64,000 nucleotides of DNA. Source: Achromobacter sp. UMC46. Its GTDB lineage: Bacteria > Pseudomonadota > Gammaproteobacteria > Burkholderiales > Burkholderiaceae_B. Below, one piece after another: positions 51,930-60,673 of this stretch. Location of the stretch: assembly GCF_014170335.1 (NCBI RefSeq), contig NZ_LZZS01000035.1, positions 248,001 through 312,000 on the forward strand. The letters run 5' to 3'. Each line of letters opens with the position of its first letter. Position 1 is the stretch's first letter. The position numbers and the translations under genes are program-made. Below the pieces are notes generated by a model. It was not told where the DNA came from and made no database searches. It saw only the letters and a list, made by a program, of their open reading frames with translations.

Positions 51930-53581
51930 TACGCCACCTGACCGCGGCGAGCCTTTTGCTCGATGGCGGCGCGGATATAGCTGGAGAACAACGGGTGGCC
52001 ATCACGCGGCGTGGACGTGAACTCCGGGTGGAACTGGACACCCACGAACCACGGGTGGTCGGGCAGTTCCATCATTTCCGGCAGGTTCTCGGACGGCGTG
52101 CGGGCGCTGATCACCATGCCGGCCTCTTCCAGGCGCGGCACGTAGACGTTGTTGACCTCGTAGCGGTGACGGTGACGCTCGTTCACTTCGTCGCCGTAGA
52201 TGGTCTGCGCGCGAGTGCCGGCCTTGATCGGCACGCGCTGCGCGCCCTTGCGCATGGTGCCGCCCAGGTCGGACGTGTTGTCGCGCTTTTCGACCTTGCC
52301 TTCGCGGTCCATCCACTCGGTGATCAGGGCCACCACTGGGTGCGGGGCGGACGGATCGAATTCCGTGCTGTTGGCGCCGCCCAGACCGGCGACGTGGCGC
52401 GCGAACTCGATGACGGCCAGCTGCATGCCCAGGCAGATGCCCAGGTACGGCACGCCGTTTTCACGGGCGTAGCGGATGGCGGCGATCTTGCCCTCGGTGC
52501 CGCGCTTGCCGAAACCGCCCGGCACCAGGATGGCGTCCAGGTGCTTCAACTGGTCGGTGCCGCGGGTTTCGATGTCTTCCGAGTCGATGTACTCGATGTT
52601 GATCTTCGAGCGCGTGTGGATGCCGGCGTGGACCAGCGCTTCCGTCAGCGACTTGTACGATTCGGTCAGGTCGACGTACTTGCCAACCATGCCGATCGTC
52701 AGCTGGTGCTGGGGATGCTCAAGCGCTTCGACCAGGTTGTCCCACATGGACAGGTCGGCCGGCGGCGGGGTCAGGCCCAGCGCTTCGCAGACGATGTTGT
52801 CCACGCCTTGCTTGTGCAGCATGGCCGGGATCTTGTAGATGGAATCGGCGTCCCAGACGGAAATGACCGCGTCCAGGGGCACGTTCGAGAACATCGAGAT
52901 CTTGGCGCGCTCGTCGTCCGGAATGGGACGGTCGGCGCGGCACAGCAGCGCGTTCGGGTAGATGCCGATTTCGCGCAGCTTCTGCACCGAGTGCTGGGTG
53001 GGCTTGGTCTTCAGTTCGCCGGCGGAGGCGATGAAGGGCACCAGGGTCAGATGCACGAAGGCCGCGTTGTTGCGGCCCATGCGCAGGCTCATCTGGCGAG
53101 CGGCTTCCAGGAAAGGCAGGGACTCGATGTCACCCACGGTGCCGCCGATCTCGACGATGGCGACGTCCGTGTTGCCGTTCCAGCCGGCTTCGGCGCCACG
53201 GGCGATGAAGTCCTGGATTTCGTTGGTGATGTGCGGGATCACCTGGACAGTCTTGCCCAGGTAGTCGCCACGGCGCTCTTTGCGCAGCACCGATTCGTAG
53301 ATCTGGCCCGTGGTGAAGTTATTCACCTTGTGCATGCGGGCGGAAATGAAGCGCTCGTAGTGGCCCAGGTCCAGATCGGTTTCGGCGCCGTCTTCCGTGA
53401 CGAACACTTCACCGTGCTGGAAGGGGCTCATCGTGCCCGGATCGACGTTGATGTACGGGTCGAGCTTCAGCATGGTGACCTGCAAACCACGCGATTCGAG
53501 AATGGCGGCGAGCGACGCAGCGGCGATGCCCTTGCCCAGGGAAGACACCACTCCGCCGGTGACAAATACGTATTTGGTCAT
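51929..53581 (-). CDS. pyrG: CTP synthase
   Basis: A 550-residue enzyme that aminates UTP to CTP. The N-terminal synthetase domain begins TKYVFVTGGVVSSLGKGI and holds the MSPFQHGEVFVTEDGAETDLDLGHYERF substrate region. The C-terminal glutamine amidotransferase domain has the nucleophile in YLGICLGMQLAVIEFAR and the late HPEF. The start is the ATG at 53581. A perfect TATAAT lies 45 bases upstream. Downstream kdsA is decayed. Confidence 0.98.
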   Translation of the reverse strand: MTKYVFVTGGVVSSLGKGIAAASLAAILESRGLQVTMLKLDPYINVDPGTMSPFQHGEVFVTEDGAETDLDLGHYERFISARMHKVNNFTTGQIYESVLRKERRGDYLGKTVQVIPHITNEIQDFIARGAEAGWNGNTDVAIVEIGGTVGDIESLPFLEAARQMSLRMGRNNAAFVHLTLVPFIASAGELKTKPTQHSVQKLREIGIYPNALLCRADRPIPDDERAKISMFSNVPLDAVISVWDADSIYKIPAMLHKQGVDNIVCEALGLTPPPADLSMWDNLVEALEHPQHQLTIGMVGKYVDLTESYKSLTEALVHAGIHTRSKINIEYIDSEDIETRGTDQLKHLDAILVPGGFGKRGTEGKIAAIRYARENGVPYLGICLGMQLAVIEFARHVAGLGGANSTEFDPSAPHPVVALITEWMDREGKVEKRDNTSDLGGTMRKGAQRVPIKAGTRAQTIYGDEVNERHRHRYEVNNVYVPRLEEAGMVISARTPSENLPEMMELPDHPWFVGVQFHPEFTSTPRDGHPLFSSYIRAAIEQKARRGQVA

Positions 53582-53625
53582 CGTAATGAGCACCCGGGAC
53601 GAGCGGGCGCGTGCGGGAAATTTGG

Positions 53626-53631
53626 ATTATA
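53626..53631 (-). promoter_or_regulatory. TATAAT box upstream of pyrG
   Basis: A perfect -10 hexamer on the minus strand, 45 bases before the pyrG start codon. No good -35 match lies at 16-18 bases, so an upstream activator or different spacing may apply. Confidence 0.45.
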
Positions 53632-53801
53632 GCCGGGCGGCGGCGGTTATTTGGGTTTTCCCCTAGCGATGACGCGTAACATTTGGCAGCACTCGAAACG
53701 CGTTGACGGCAAGCGCGTTGCATGGCGCGGCGCGGCGTCGTGCTATGTTCGATCCCTAATTTTTCGACTGCTGTTTTTTCTCAACACTTCCCGCCCAGCC
53801 G

Positions 53802-54809
53802 ATGACCGATCCCGTCCGATCCCCCTCTTCGCTCGCCTGGCGCCTGGCGCTTACCGCCGTGTTCCTGCGCCTGGCTTACGCCGCCGCCGTCCAGGGCTAC
53901 ATGCTGATCGGCTTGCCCCAGTTCCAGGACATGCGGGAGCTGCACACCCAGCCCCAGTACCTGGTGCCGATGCTGGCCCATATCGTCATGGCGGCAGTGA
54001 TCGCCGGCTTGACGACCTGGGGCGCCATGCGCCGCTGGCTGGCGCGCAACAACACCATGGCGGTGGATGAACCCCGCAAGCTGTTCGGCACCTTCATCGC
54101 CCTGCTGCTGCTCTACACGCTGGCGGTCGCCGCCGGCACGGCCTTCCTGCACAACGCCCTGATGCAGTTCGTCATGAACAACCGCGGCATGCTGGAGGAG
54201 TGGTCCGGCATGGGCATGATCGGCCAATTCATGACGCTGGGCATCGCTACCCGCGTCGTGACCATCTTGCTGGAGATCATCGGCGTCTGGGTCGTCGTGC
54301 ACATCGCCGCCTGGACCGTGCAGCCCGCCGGCCCGGCCGGCGGCCCGCCCTACGACCGGCGCCATGCGGCCTGGATCACCGGGCTGACCGTGCTGGTCTG
54401 GCAACTGGGCGTCTCGATCGCAGTGGGCGGCTTCCTGCACATGCAATCCCGCAATACGGGCTGGACGGAATTCACGCTGGGTTACCTGATCCTGCCCGCG
54501 ATCCTGATGGCGATGTGCGTCCTGCTATGCCTGAACCTGCTGCCGCGCTTCCTCGGCATGGCGCGGCTGGGCCGGGCGGTGGCCCATGGCACGCTCGCGT
54601 TCTGGCTGGCCCAGGCGTTGGGCGTCGGCCTGGGCTACGTGGCCGTCCGGGCCATGACCTGGGACCAATTCATGCGCGCCGCGTCGTCCTACATGACGGG
54701 GATCGTGGTGCTGCTGGCCTACGGCTTGCTGCTGGCGCTGGCCTGCGTGATCGGCAGGCGGGCGCTCTATCCCCGCGCGATGGCCGCGCAGCCGTACGGC
54801 AGCCTCTGA
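53802..54809 (+). CDS. Unknown multi-span membrane protein
   Basis: A 335-residue protein with about eight hydrophobic segments (for example LAHIVMAAVIAGLTTWGAM, FIALLLLYTLAVAAGTAFL, VTILLEIIGVWVVVHIAAW, GIVVLLAYGLLLALACVIG). I do not recognise a family motif. It is divergent from pyrG, convergent with the aminopeptidase P gene, and closed by a bidirectional terminator. No strong ribosome site precedes the ATG at 53802. Its substrate or role cannot be inferred from the neighbours. Confidence 0.72.
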   Translation: MTDPVRSPSSLAWRLALTAVFLRLAYAAAVQGYMLIGLPQFQDMRELHTQPQYLVPMLAHIVMAAVIAGLTTWGAMRRWLARNNTMAVDEPRKLFGTFIALLLLYTLAVAAGTAFLHNALMQFVMNNRGMLEEWSGMGMIGQFMTLGIATRVVTILLEIIGVWVVVHIAAWTVQPAGPAGGPPYDRRHAAWITGLTVLVWQLGVSIAVGGFLHMQSRNTGWTEFTLGYLILPAILMAMCVLLCLNLLPRFLGMARLGRAVAHGTLAFWLAQALGVGLGYVAVRAMTWDQFMRAASSYMTGIVVLLAYGLLLALACVIGRRALYPRAMAAQPYGSL

Positions 54810-54831
54810 TCGCTCTGGTACCCGGCAAAAG

Positions 54832-54865
54832 AAAAGGCCGTGGGCATGACGCCCGCGGCCTTTTT
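54832..54865. terminator. Bidirectional terminator between convergent genes
   Basis: AAGGCCGTGGGC and GCCCGCGGCCTT pair with one G-U, flanked by an A-run on the left and a five-T run on the right, so it terminates both the membrane protein gene and the minus-strand peptide operon. Confidence 0.9.
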
Positions 54866-54888
54866 CATGCGTTCGCGCAAGCGGCTGA

Positions 54889-56679
54889 TCAGATCGCCGC
54901 GGTGCGGCGGGTAAGCCAGGCCAGCGCCTCGCCCTCGACCAGCGGCGACAGGCGTTCGAACACCGTCTTGTGATAGTCGTTCAGCCAGGCGGTCTCGTCG
55001 GCGCGCATCAGCGACGGCTCGATGCAGCGCGTATCGATGGGGCACAGGGTCAGCGTCTCGAAGCACAGGAATTCACCCAGCTCGGACGTCAGCCAGCTGC
55101 GGTTGGCCACCAGGTTCTCGATGCGCACGCCCCACCGGCCCGGACGGTAGATGCCCGGTTCATTCGACGTGATCATGCCCGGTTCCATCGCGGTGTGCGG
55201 ACCCGGCATGGCGCGGTACGAGATCACCTGCGGGCCTTCGTGCACGTTCAGGAAGTAGCCCACGCCGTGGCCCGTGCCATGGCCATATTCCGCGCCGCCC
55301 TCCCAGATGGGGGCGCGGGCGATGGCGTCCAGCATGGGCGACGGCGTGCCGCGCGGGAACGACGCGCGCGACAGCGCGATCATGCCCTTGAGCACCAGCG
55401 TGAAGTCCACCTTCTGGTCGGCGCTGGGCGTGCCCACCGCGGCCACGCGGGTGATGTCGGTGGTGCCGCCCAGGTACTGGCCGCCTGAATCGATCAGCAG
55501 CAGGCCATCGCCTTCGATGGTCGCGTGCGATTCCGGCGTGGCGCGGTAGTGCGGCATGGCGCCGTTGGCGTTGAAGCCGGCGATGGTGGCGAAGCTGGGG
55601 CAGACGTAGCCGGGCCGGCGCGCGCGGGCGGCGGTGATCTGCTCGTCTATCGTCAGTTCGGTGATGGTTTCCTTGCCCAGCGCGCCCTCGAACCACGAAA
55701 AGAACTCGCAGAGCGCCACACCGTCCTGCGCCATTGCCTGGCGCACGTTGGCCAGTTCGGCGTCGGTTTTGCGGGACTTCAGCAGCGTCGACGGGTTGAT
55801 CGCCTCGATGCGCGGCACCGCGGGGTCCATGGCGTGGAAGACGCCGCAAGTCACGCGCGCCGGATCGATCAGCAGTTTCTGGTCCAACTCCAGCGAGGCC
55901 AGGGCATCGGCGGCCTGGGCATAGCCCGCCACGTCGACGCCGTCGGCGGACAGCGTGGCGCGCAGCGCGTCGTCGACCTTGCCGTCGGCCACGAACAGCG
56001 TGGCGTGGTCCAGGCCGATCAGCGCGTGGCCGACGAACACCGGGTTGTAGTCCACGTCGGCGCCGCGCAGGTTCAGCAGCCAGGCGATGTCGTCCACCGT
56101 GCAGATGACGTGCACGTCGGCGCCGTGCGTGCGCATGGCGGCGCGCACCTGCGCCAGTTTATCGGCGCGGGCCACGCAGGCGTTGGGCGCGACGTGTTCG
56201 TATATCTTCGCGTCGGGCAGGCCGGCGCGGTCCGTCCAGACCTCTTCCAGCAGGTCGGCGCGGATCTCCAGCGTGGCGCCGGACGTGGCCGCAGCAGCCG
56301 ACAAGGCGCGGAACGCGCCCAGCCCCAGCACCTGGCCGTCCACGCCGATGACGTCGCCTGCCCGCGTGTTGGCGGCCAGCCAGTCGACATGGCCCGGCGT
56401 CGAGGCCAGGGCGATCTTCATCAATTGCACGCCCGTGCCGGCCAGTTGCGCCTCGGCCTGCACCCAGTAGCGGCTGTCCACCCACAGGCCGGCGAAGTCG
56501 GCCGTGACGACCAGCGTGCCCACCGAACCCGTGAAGCCCGACAGCCAGCGCCGCCCCTGCCAGCGGGCCGGCAGGTACTCGGACAGGTGCGGGTCCGAAG
56601 AAGGAACGATATAAGCGGACAGGCCGCGGCGGCTCATGGCCTGCCGCAATTGGGCGATACGGGCGTCGGTGCTAGACAT
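54889..56679 (-). CDS. M24 Xaa-Pro aminopeptidase (aminopeptidase P)
   Basis: A 596-residue three-domain aminopeptidase P of the eukaryote-like length (E. coli PepP is about 440). Two creatinase-like N-terminal domains (1 to about 310) precede the pita-bread catalytic domain. Its metal ligands lie in LLIDSGGQYLGGTTDITR, GHGTGHGVGYFLNVHEGP, SNEPGIYRPG and GVRIENL. It removes the N-terminal residue from peptides with proline in second place. Last gene of the gsi-type operon, 14 bases after the D-aminopeptidase gene, which suggests it processes imported peptides. Confidence 0.92.
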   Translation of the reverse strand: MSSTDARIAQLRQAMSRRGLSAYIVPSSDPHLSEYLPARWQGRRWLSGFTGSVGTLVVTADFAGLWVDSRYWVQAEAQLAGTGVQLMKIALASTPGHVDWLAANTRAGDVIGVDGQVLGLGAFRALSAAAATSGATLEIRADLLEEVWTDRAGLPDAKIYEHVAPNACVARADKLAQVRAAMRTHGADVHVICTVDDIAWLLNLRGADVDYNPVFVGHALIGLDHATLFVADGKVDDALRATLSADGVDVAGYAQAADALASLELDQKLLIDPARVTCGVFHAMDPAVPRIEAINPSTLLKSRKTDAELANVRQAMAQDGVALCEFFSWFEGALGKETITELTIDEQITAARARRPGYVCPSFATIAGFNANGAMPHYRATPESHATIEGDGLLLIDSGGQYLGGTTDITRVAAVGTPSADQKVDFTLVLKGMIALSRASFPRGTPSPMLDAIARAPIWEGGAEYGHGTGHGVGYFLNVHEGPQVISYRAMPGPHTAMEPGMITSNEPGIYRPGRWGVRIENLVANRSWLTSELGEFLCFETLTLCPIDTRCIEPSLMRADETAWLNDYHKTVFERLSPLVEGEALAWLTRRTAAI

Positions 56680-56693
56680 GGGGGATGGGATCC

Positions 56694-57518
56694 TTAGCGC
56701 AACATGAAAGACATGGCGGCCAGGCTGTTCAGCGTACGGACGGCGGCCTGCATGCTATCCGTGGTGAATCGCAAGGTGACGCCGTCCACGCGTTCCAGCG
56801 TGGGCCACATGCAGAACAGATCGGCCAGCGCCGCGCTCTGCGTCTGCAACCGGCATTCTATAGGGGCGGGAATGTGGAAAGGAACGGGGGCCTGCTTCTT
56901 CAGGTTGCGCACGGCGGTTTCGGCCGCGGCGGCGATCGCACGGCGCGACGCGGCCGGCGACAAGGTGACGCCGCTGCCCTGGCCGTGGGCCACTTTGGTC
57001 TGCACCCATTCCGCGCCCGGGAAGGTGTCGCGGGTTTCCGAAATGAACACGTCGTCGCCCGTTCCCAGGATGACGGGCACGCCCATTTCACCGGCGAGCG
57101 CGCCGTACAGGCCGGCTTCGCCCAGCTCCATGCCGTTGATGAACACGCGCGAGAACGCGAAGCTGTTGATCGTGTGGGCCAGGACGCCGCGGCCCTGCGA
57201 GCGCGAGTGGTAGCCGATCATGAAGACGGCGTCGCAGCCCTCTTCCAGGCCGCCCATCATGCCCAGGTAGCGCGGCTTGCCCAGCACCAGGCGGGCGCGC
57301 TCGTCCAGGCCGTCGGGCAGCAGGTTGCGGAAACCGCCATGCGAATCGTTGACCAGGATCTCTTCCGCGCCGCCGGCGATCGCGCCTTGCACGGCCGCAT
57401 TGGCCTCGGCGGTCATCCAGGCGCGGGCGCGCTCGTATTCGCCGTTGCCGGCGCGGACTTGTTCAGCATGGAAGACGCCGGCGACGCCTTCGATATCGGT
57501 GGAAATCAGGATCTTCAT
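56694..57518 (-). CDS. M55-family D-aminopeptidase, DppA-type
   Basis: A 274-residue zinc peptidase, the length of Bacillus DppA. Metal ligands are conserved: D8 and E10 in STDIEGVAGV, H60 in NDSHGG, H104 in IGYHSRSQ, and E134 in ELGEAGLYG. DppA releases D-amino acids from small peptides such as D-Ala-D-Ala and is often encoded with a dipeptide transporter, as here. The start is the ATG at 57518, the family start. It follows the P1 peptidase gene by 20 bases. Confidence 0.93.
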   Translation of the reverse strand: MKILISTDIEGVAGVFHAEQVRAGNGEYERARAWMTAEANAAVQGAIAGGAEEILVNDSHGGFRNLLPDGLDERARLVLGKPRYLGMMGGLEEGCDAVFMIGYHSRSQGRGVLAHTINSFAFSRVFINGMELGEAGLYGALAGEMGVPVILGTGDDVFISETRDTFPGAEWVQTKVAHGQGSGVTLSPAASRRAIAAAAETAVRNLKKQAPVPFHIPAPIECRLQTQSAALADLFCMWPTLERVDGVTLRFTTDSMQAAVRTLNSLAAMSFMLR

Positions 57519-57538
57519 GGGGTCAGGCCTCGAGGGAT

Positions 57539-58633
57539 TCAGAATGCGGTGTCGGACAGCCACTGGCGCCACTGGGGCGCCGCGTCGCGGATCGCGGCGC
57601 GGTGATGGCCATCGCGTCCGGTCACGCCGTCGGCATGCCAGAGCGCGGAAATGATGGCCTGTTCGCAGGCCTCGGCGGCCGCTTCGAACAGGGGATCGAT
57701 ACGGGATTCATGCAGCATCGCAACCGAAGGCATCGGCTGCTCGGCCAATTGCGGGATCGTATACGCGGTGGAAAATGCCAGCGAGATGTCGCCGCTGCCG
57801 TGGCCGAACACCGAGCCGGTGCGCGCCAGGCCCGCGCCGGCCCGCAGGGACAGGCGCCGCAATTGGCGCGAATCCAACGGCGCGTCGGTCGCCAGCAGCA
57901 AGATGATGGACCCCTTTTCGGGCACGATCACGGCGTTCTCGCCTTGCTGCGCCAGGCCACGGCCCAACTGGTCCGCCAGCCGGCGGCCGAACGGCCGGCC
58001 CGCCACGGTCAGGTTGGGCAGGCGGCCGAAGTTGGACAGCACCAGCGCGCCGACGGTGTAGCCAAGGCCGGGCTGGACGGTGGCTACGCGGGAGGCCGAA
58101 CCGATGCCGCCCTTGAACGAAAAGCACGACATGCCGCGCCCCGCGCCCACGGCGCCTTGGGCGAACGGTTTGGCCGCGCCGGCCAACGCATCGGCGTAGT
58201 GCGCTTCGGCTACGGCCAGCGCCTGGATGTCATTCAGGTAGCCGTCGTTGCATTCGAAGACCAGCGGGTTCACGGTCGCCATGCCGCGGCCAATGCCGGG
58301 ATTGGCGGCCACTGCCTGGCGGATCTGCGCATTGGCGACCGTGCCGACGCCGAAGGTGTTGCTCAGCGCGATGGGCGTTTCCAGCACGCCCAGTTCCTGC
58401 ACCTGGATCAGGCCGGTGCTTTTGCCGAAACCGTTCAGCACGGTGGCGGCGGCGGGCACCTTGTCCAGATAGGGGTCGCCGCCATGCGGGCGCACGACGG
58501 TCACGCCGGTCTGCAGCGGGCCGTCGGCCAGGGTGCAGTGCCCGACCGTGACGCCGCCCACGTCACAGATCGTATCCAGCGGCCCCGACGGCAGCACGCC
58601 GATGCGAGGAAGGTCCAGTGCTTGTGTGTCCAT
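57539..58633 (-). CDS. P1-family (DmpA/BapA-like) aminopeptidase
   Basis: A 364-residue Ntn-hydrolase-fold aminopeptidase of the P1 family. These precursors cut themselves before a serine that becomes the N-terminal nucleophile; the expected site here is G-S242 in EKGSIILLLATDAPL. Conserved segments include ICDVGGVTVGHCTL, NPLVFECNDGYLNDI and GSASRVA. Known members cleave L-amino-acid amides and beta-peptides; some act on D-residues. The start is the ATG at 58633; a TTG four codons earlier is possible. The gene lies between the permease genes and the D-aminopeptidase. Confidence 0.9.
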   Translation of the reverse strand: MDTQALDLPRIGVLPSGPLDTICDVGGVTVGHCTLADGPLQTGVTVVRPHGGDPYLDKVPAAATVLNGFGKSTGLIQVQELGVLETPIALSNTFGVGTVANAQIRQAVAANPGIGRGMATVNPLVFECNDGYLNDIQALAVAEAHYADALAGAAKPFAQGAVGAGRGMSCFSFKGGIGSASRVATVQPGLGYTVGALVLSNFGRLPNLTVAGRPFGRRLADQLGRGLAQQGENAVIVPEKGSIILLLATDAPLDSRQLRRLSLRAGAGLARTGSVFGHGSGDISLAFSTAYTIPQLAEQPMPSVAMLHESRIDPLFEAAAEACEQAIISALWHADGVTGRDGHHRAAIRDAAPQWRQWLSDTAF

Positions 58634-58710
58634 GGTTTTCGCCAAGGTCCTTAATGCAAAACGCCGCCGTCCCGAGGGGAGCGGCGGCTGAACGTAGAGG
58701 CTGCCCCCGT

Positions 58711-58731
58711 GCCGCGCGCCGTCGGCGCGGC
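58711..58731. repeat. GC stem-loop between permease and P1 peptidase genes
   Basis: GCCGCGC and GCGCGGC form a perfect 7-base stem around a 7-base loop in the 123-base gap. No T-run follows. It may stabilise the upstream transporter mRNA or tune expression of the peptidase genes. Confidence 0.4.
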
Positions 58732-58756
58732 GGCCGGCGACGGGGCCTCGACCTCT

Positions 58757-59656
58757 TTACTTGCGGTCGATCTTGGGATCGAGCGCGTCGCGCAGGCCGT
58801 CGCCCAGCAGGTTGAAGGCCAGCACCGTCAGGAAGATGGCCAGGGCCGGGAAGATCGCCACGTGCGGCGCGATCACCATGTCGGCGCGCGCTTCGTTCAG
58901 CATCGCGCCCCACTCCGGCGTGGGAGGCGACGCGCCCATGCCCAGGAAGGACAGGCTGGCCGCGGTGATGATCGACGTGCCGATGCGCATCGTGCCGTAC
59001 ACCACGATCGGCGAGATCGTGCCGGGCAGGATGTGGCGCATGATGATCGTCCAGTCGGACGCGCCCACGCTCTTGACCGCTTCGACATACGTCATCTGCT
59101 TGATCGACAGGGTGTTGCCGCGCACCAGGCGGGCGAACGCCGGGACGCTGAACACGGCCACGGCCACGATCACGTTGACCATGCTGGAGCCCAGGATGGC
59201 GACCACGCCGATGGCCAGCAGCATGCCGGGAAACGCCAGCAGCACGTCCGAGATGCGCATCGTGATGCGTTCCCACCAGCCTTCGTAGTAGCCGGCCATC
59301 AAGCCCATGAAGGTGCCGACGACGGCGCCCATGGCCACTGACAGGAAGCCCGCGGCCAGCGAGATCCGCGCGCCCATGACGATGCGGCTGAAGATGTCGC
59401 GGCCCAGCGAATCCACGCCCAGCCAGTGGGTCAGCGACGGGCTGGCGTTCAGCGCGTCGTAGTCGAAGAAGTTCTCGGCGTCGAACGGCACGATCCACGG
59501 CGCGAAGACCGCGATCACGACCAGCAGCAGCACGAAGATGCCGGCGCCCACGCCCAGCTTCTGCTTCTTGAATTTGCGCCAGAACTCGGTGGCGGGCGTG
59601 CGCACGTCGTTCTTCGGAGCGGCGGCGATGGTCGTGGCGGGTGTCGTATTGCTCAT
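58757..59656 (-). CDS. gsiD: ABC transporter permease, GsiD/DppC-type
   Basis: A 299-residue inner-membrane permease of the peptide/opine/nickel ABC family, with about six spans. The EAA-type loop is seen at RGNTLSIKQMTYVEAVKSVGASDWTIIMRHILPGTISPIVVYG. The N-terminal cytoplasmic region and FAPWIVPFDAENF fit the DppC/GsiD half. The start is the ATG at 59656. It lies 7 bases after gsiC. With an ATPase that strongly resembles GsiA, glutathione or small peptides are the likely cargo. Confidence 0.9.
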   Translation of the reverse strand: MSNTTPATTIAAAPKNDVRTPATEFWRKFKKQKLGVGAGIFVLLLVVIAVFAPWIVPFDAENFFDYDALNASPSLTHWLGVDSLGRDIFSRIVMGARISLAAGFLSVAMGAVVGTFMGLMAGYYEGWWERITMRISDVLLAFPGMLLAIGVVAILGSSMVNVIVAVAVFSVPAFARLVRGNTLSIKQMTYVEAVKSVGASDWTIIMRHILPGTISPIVVYGTMRIGTSIITAASLSFLGMGASPPTPEWGAMLNEARADMVIAPHVAIFPALAIFLTVLAFNLLGDGLRDALDPKIDRK

Positions 59657-59663
59657 GGCCGCC

Positions 59664-60584
59664 TCACTTGTAACGGATGCTGGGATTGATGACGCCGTAG
59701 AGCACGTCGACAATCAGGTTGATCAGGATGAATTCCAGCGAGAACAGCAGCACCAGGCCCTGAATCACCGGATAGTCGCGCTGGGTCACGGCGTCGACCA
59801 GCAGACGGCCAAGGCCGGGCCAGTTGAACACCGTCTCGACGACGATGGAGCCGCCCAGCAGGAAGCCGAACTGCAAGCCCATCATGGTGACGACGGGGAT
59901 CAGCGCGTTGCGCAGCGCGTGCTTGATGATGACGCGGCGTTCGGTCAGGCCCTTGGCGCGCGCTGTGCGCACGAAGTCTTCCTGAATGACTTCCACAAAC
60001 GATGCCCGCGTGAATCGCGCCATCACGGCGGCCACCGCGGCGCCCAGGGTGATGGACGGCAGTATGTAGTGTTGCCAGGTCGAGGCGCCCACCGTGGGCA
60101 ACCAGCCCAGGTTCACGGAGAACACCTGCATCAGCATCATGCCCAGCGCGAACGCGGGGAAAGAAATGCCTGACACCGCCAGGGTCATGCCAAGCCGGTC
60201 GGGCCAGCGATTGCGCCACACCGCCGACACGATCCCGATGATCATGCCGAACGACACTGACCACACCATACTGGCGAGCGTCAGCCACAAGGTGGGCATG
60301 AAGCGGTCGGAAATCTCGGTCGAGACGGGGCGCTTGGTACGCAAGGACGTACCCAGGTCTCCTTGCAGCATATGGCTGAAATAGCGCACGAATTGCTGCG
60401 GCAGGGGCAGATCCAGCCCCAGTTCCTTGCGCACCAGCTCGACCGTTTGCTGGTCGGCCTCCTGGCCCGCGGCCAGTCGCGCCGGGTCGCCCGGAAGCAT
60501 GTGCACAAACAGGAACACGACCACGGCTACCAGCAGCAGCGTGGGGATCATGCCCAAAAGACGTTTGACGATGTAGGTCAGCAT
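59664..60584 (-). CDS. gsiC: ABC transporter permease, GsiC/DppB-type
   Basis: A 306-residue permease, the same length as E. coli GsiC. It has an N-terminal span (MLTYIVKRLLGMIPTLLLVAVVVFLFVHMLPGDPA), the periplasmic region and five further spans. The EAA-type loop is TRASFVEVIQEDFVRTARAKGLTERRVIIKHALRNALIPVVTM. It forms the membrane channel with gsiD. Confidence 0.92.
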   Translation of the reverse strand: MLTYIVKRLLGMIPTLLLVAVVVFLFVHMLPGDPARLAAGQEADQQTVELVRKELGLDLPLPQQFVRYFSHMLQGDLGTSLRTKRPVSTEISDRFMPTLWLTLASMVWSVSFGMIIGIVSAVWRNRWPDRLGMTLAVSGISFPAFALGMMLMQVFSVNLGWLPTVGASTWQHYILPSITLGAAVAAVMARFTRASFVEVIQEDFVRTARAKGLTERRVIIKHALRNALIPVVTMMGLQFGFLLGGSIVVETVFNWPGLGRLLVDAVTQRDYPVIQGLVLLFSLEFILINLIVDVLYGVINPSIRYK

Positions 60585-60673
60585 TGAAATTCCTGCAACA
60601 TCGGCGGGGACACCGCGCCCCCGCCGTATGTGGCCTTACAAGGGCCCGAAGGCCCCGAGAGTGACTGCTAGGT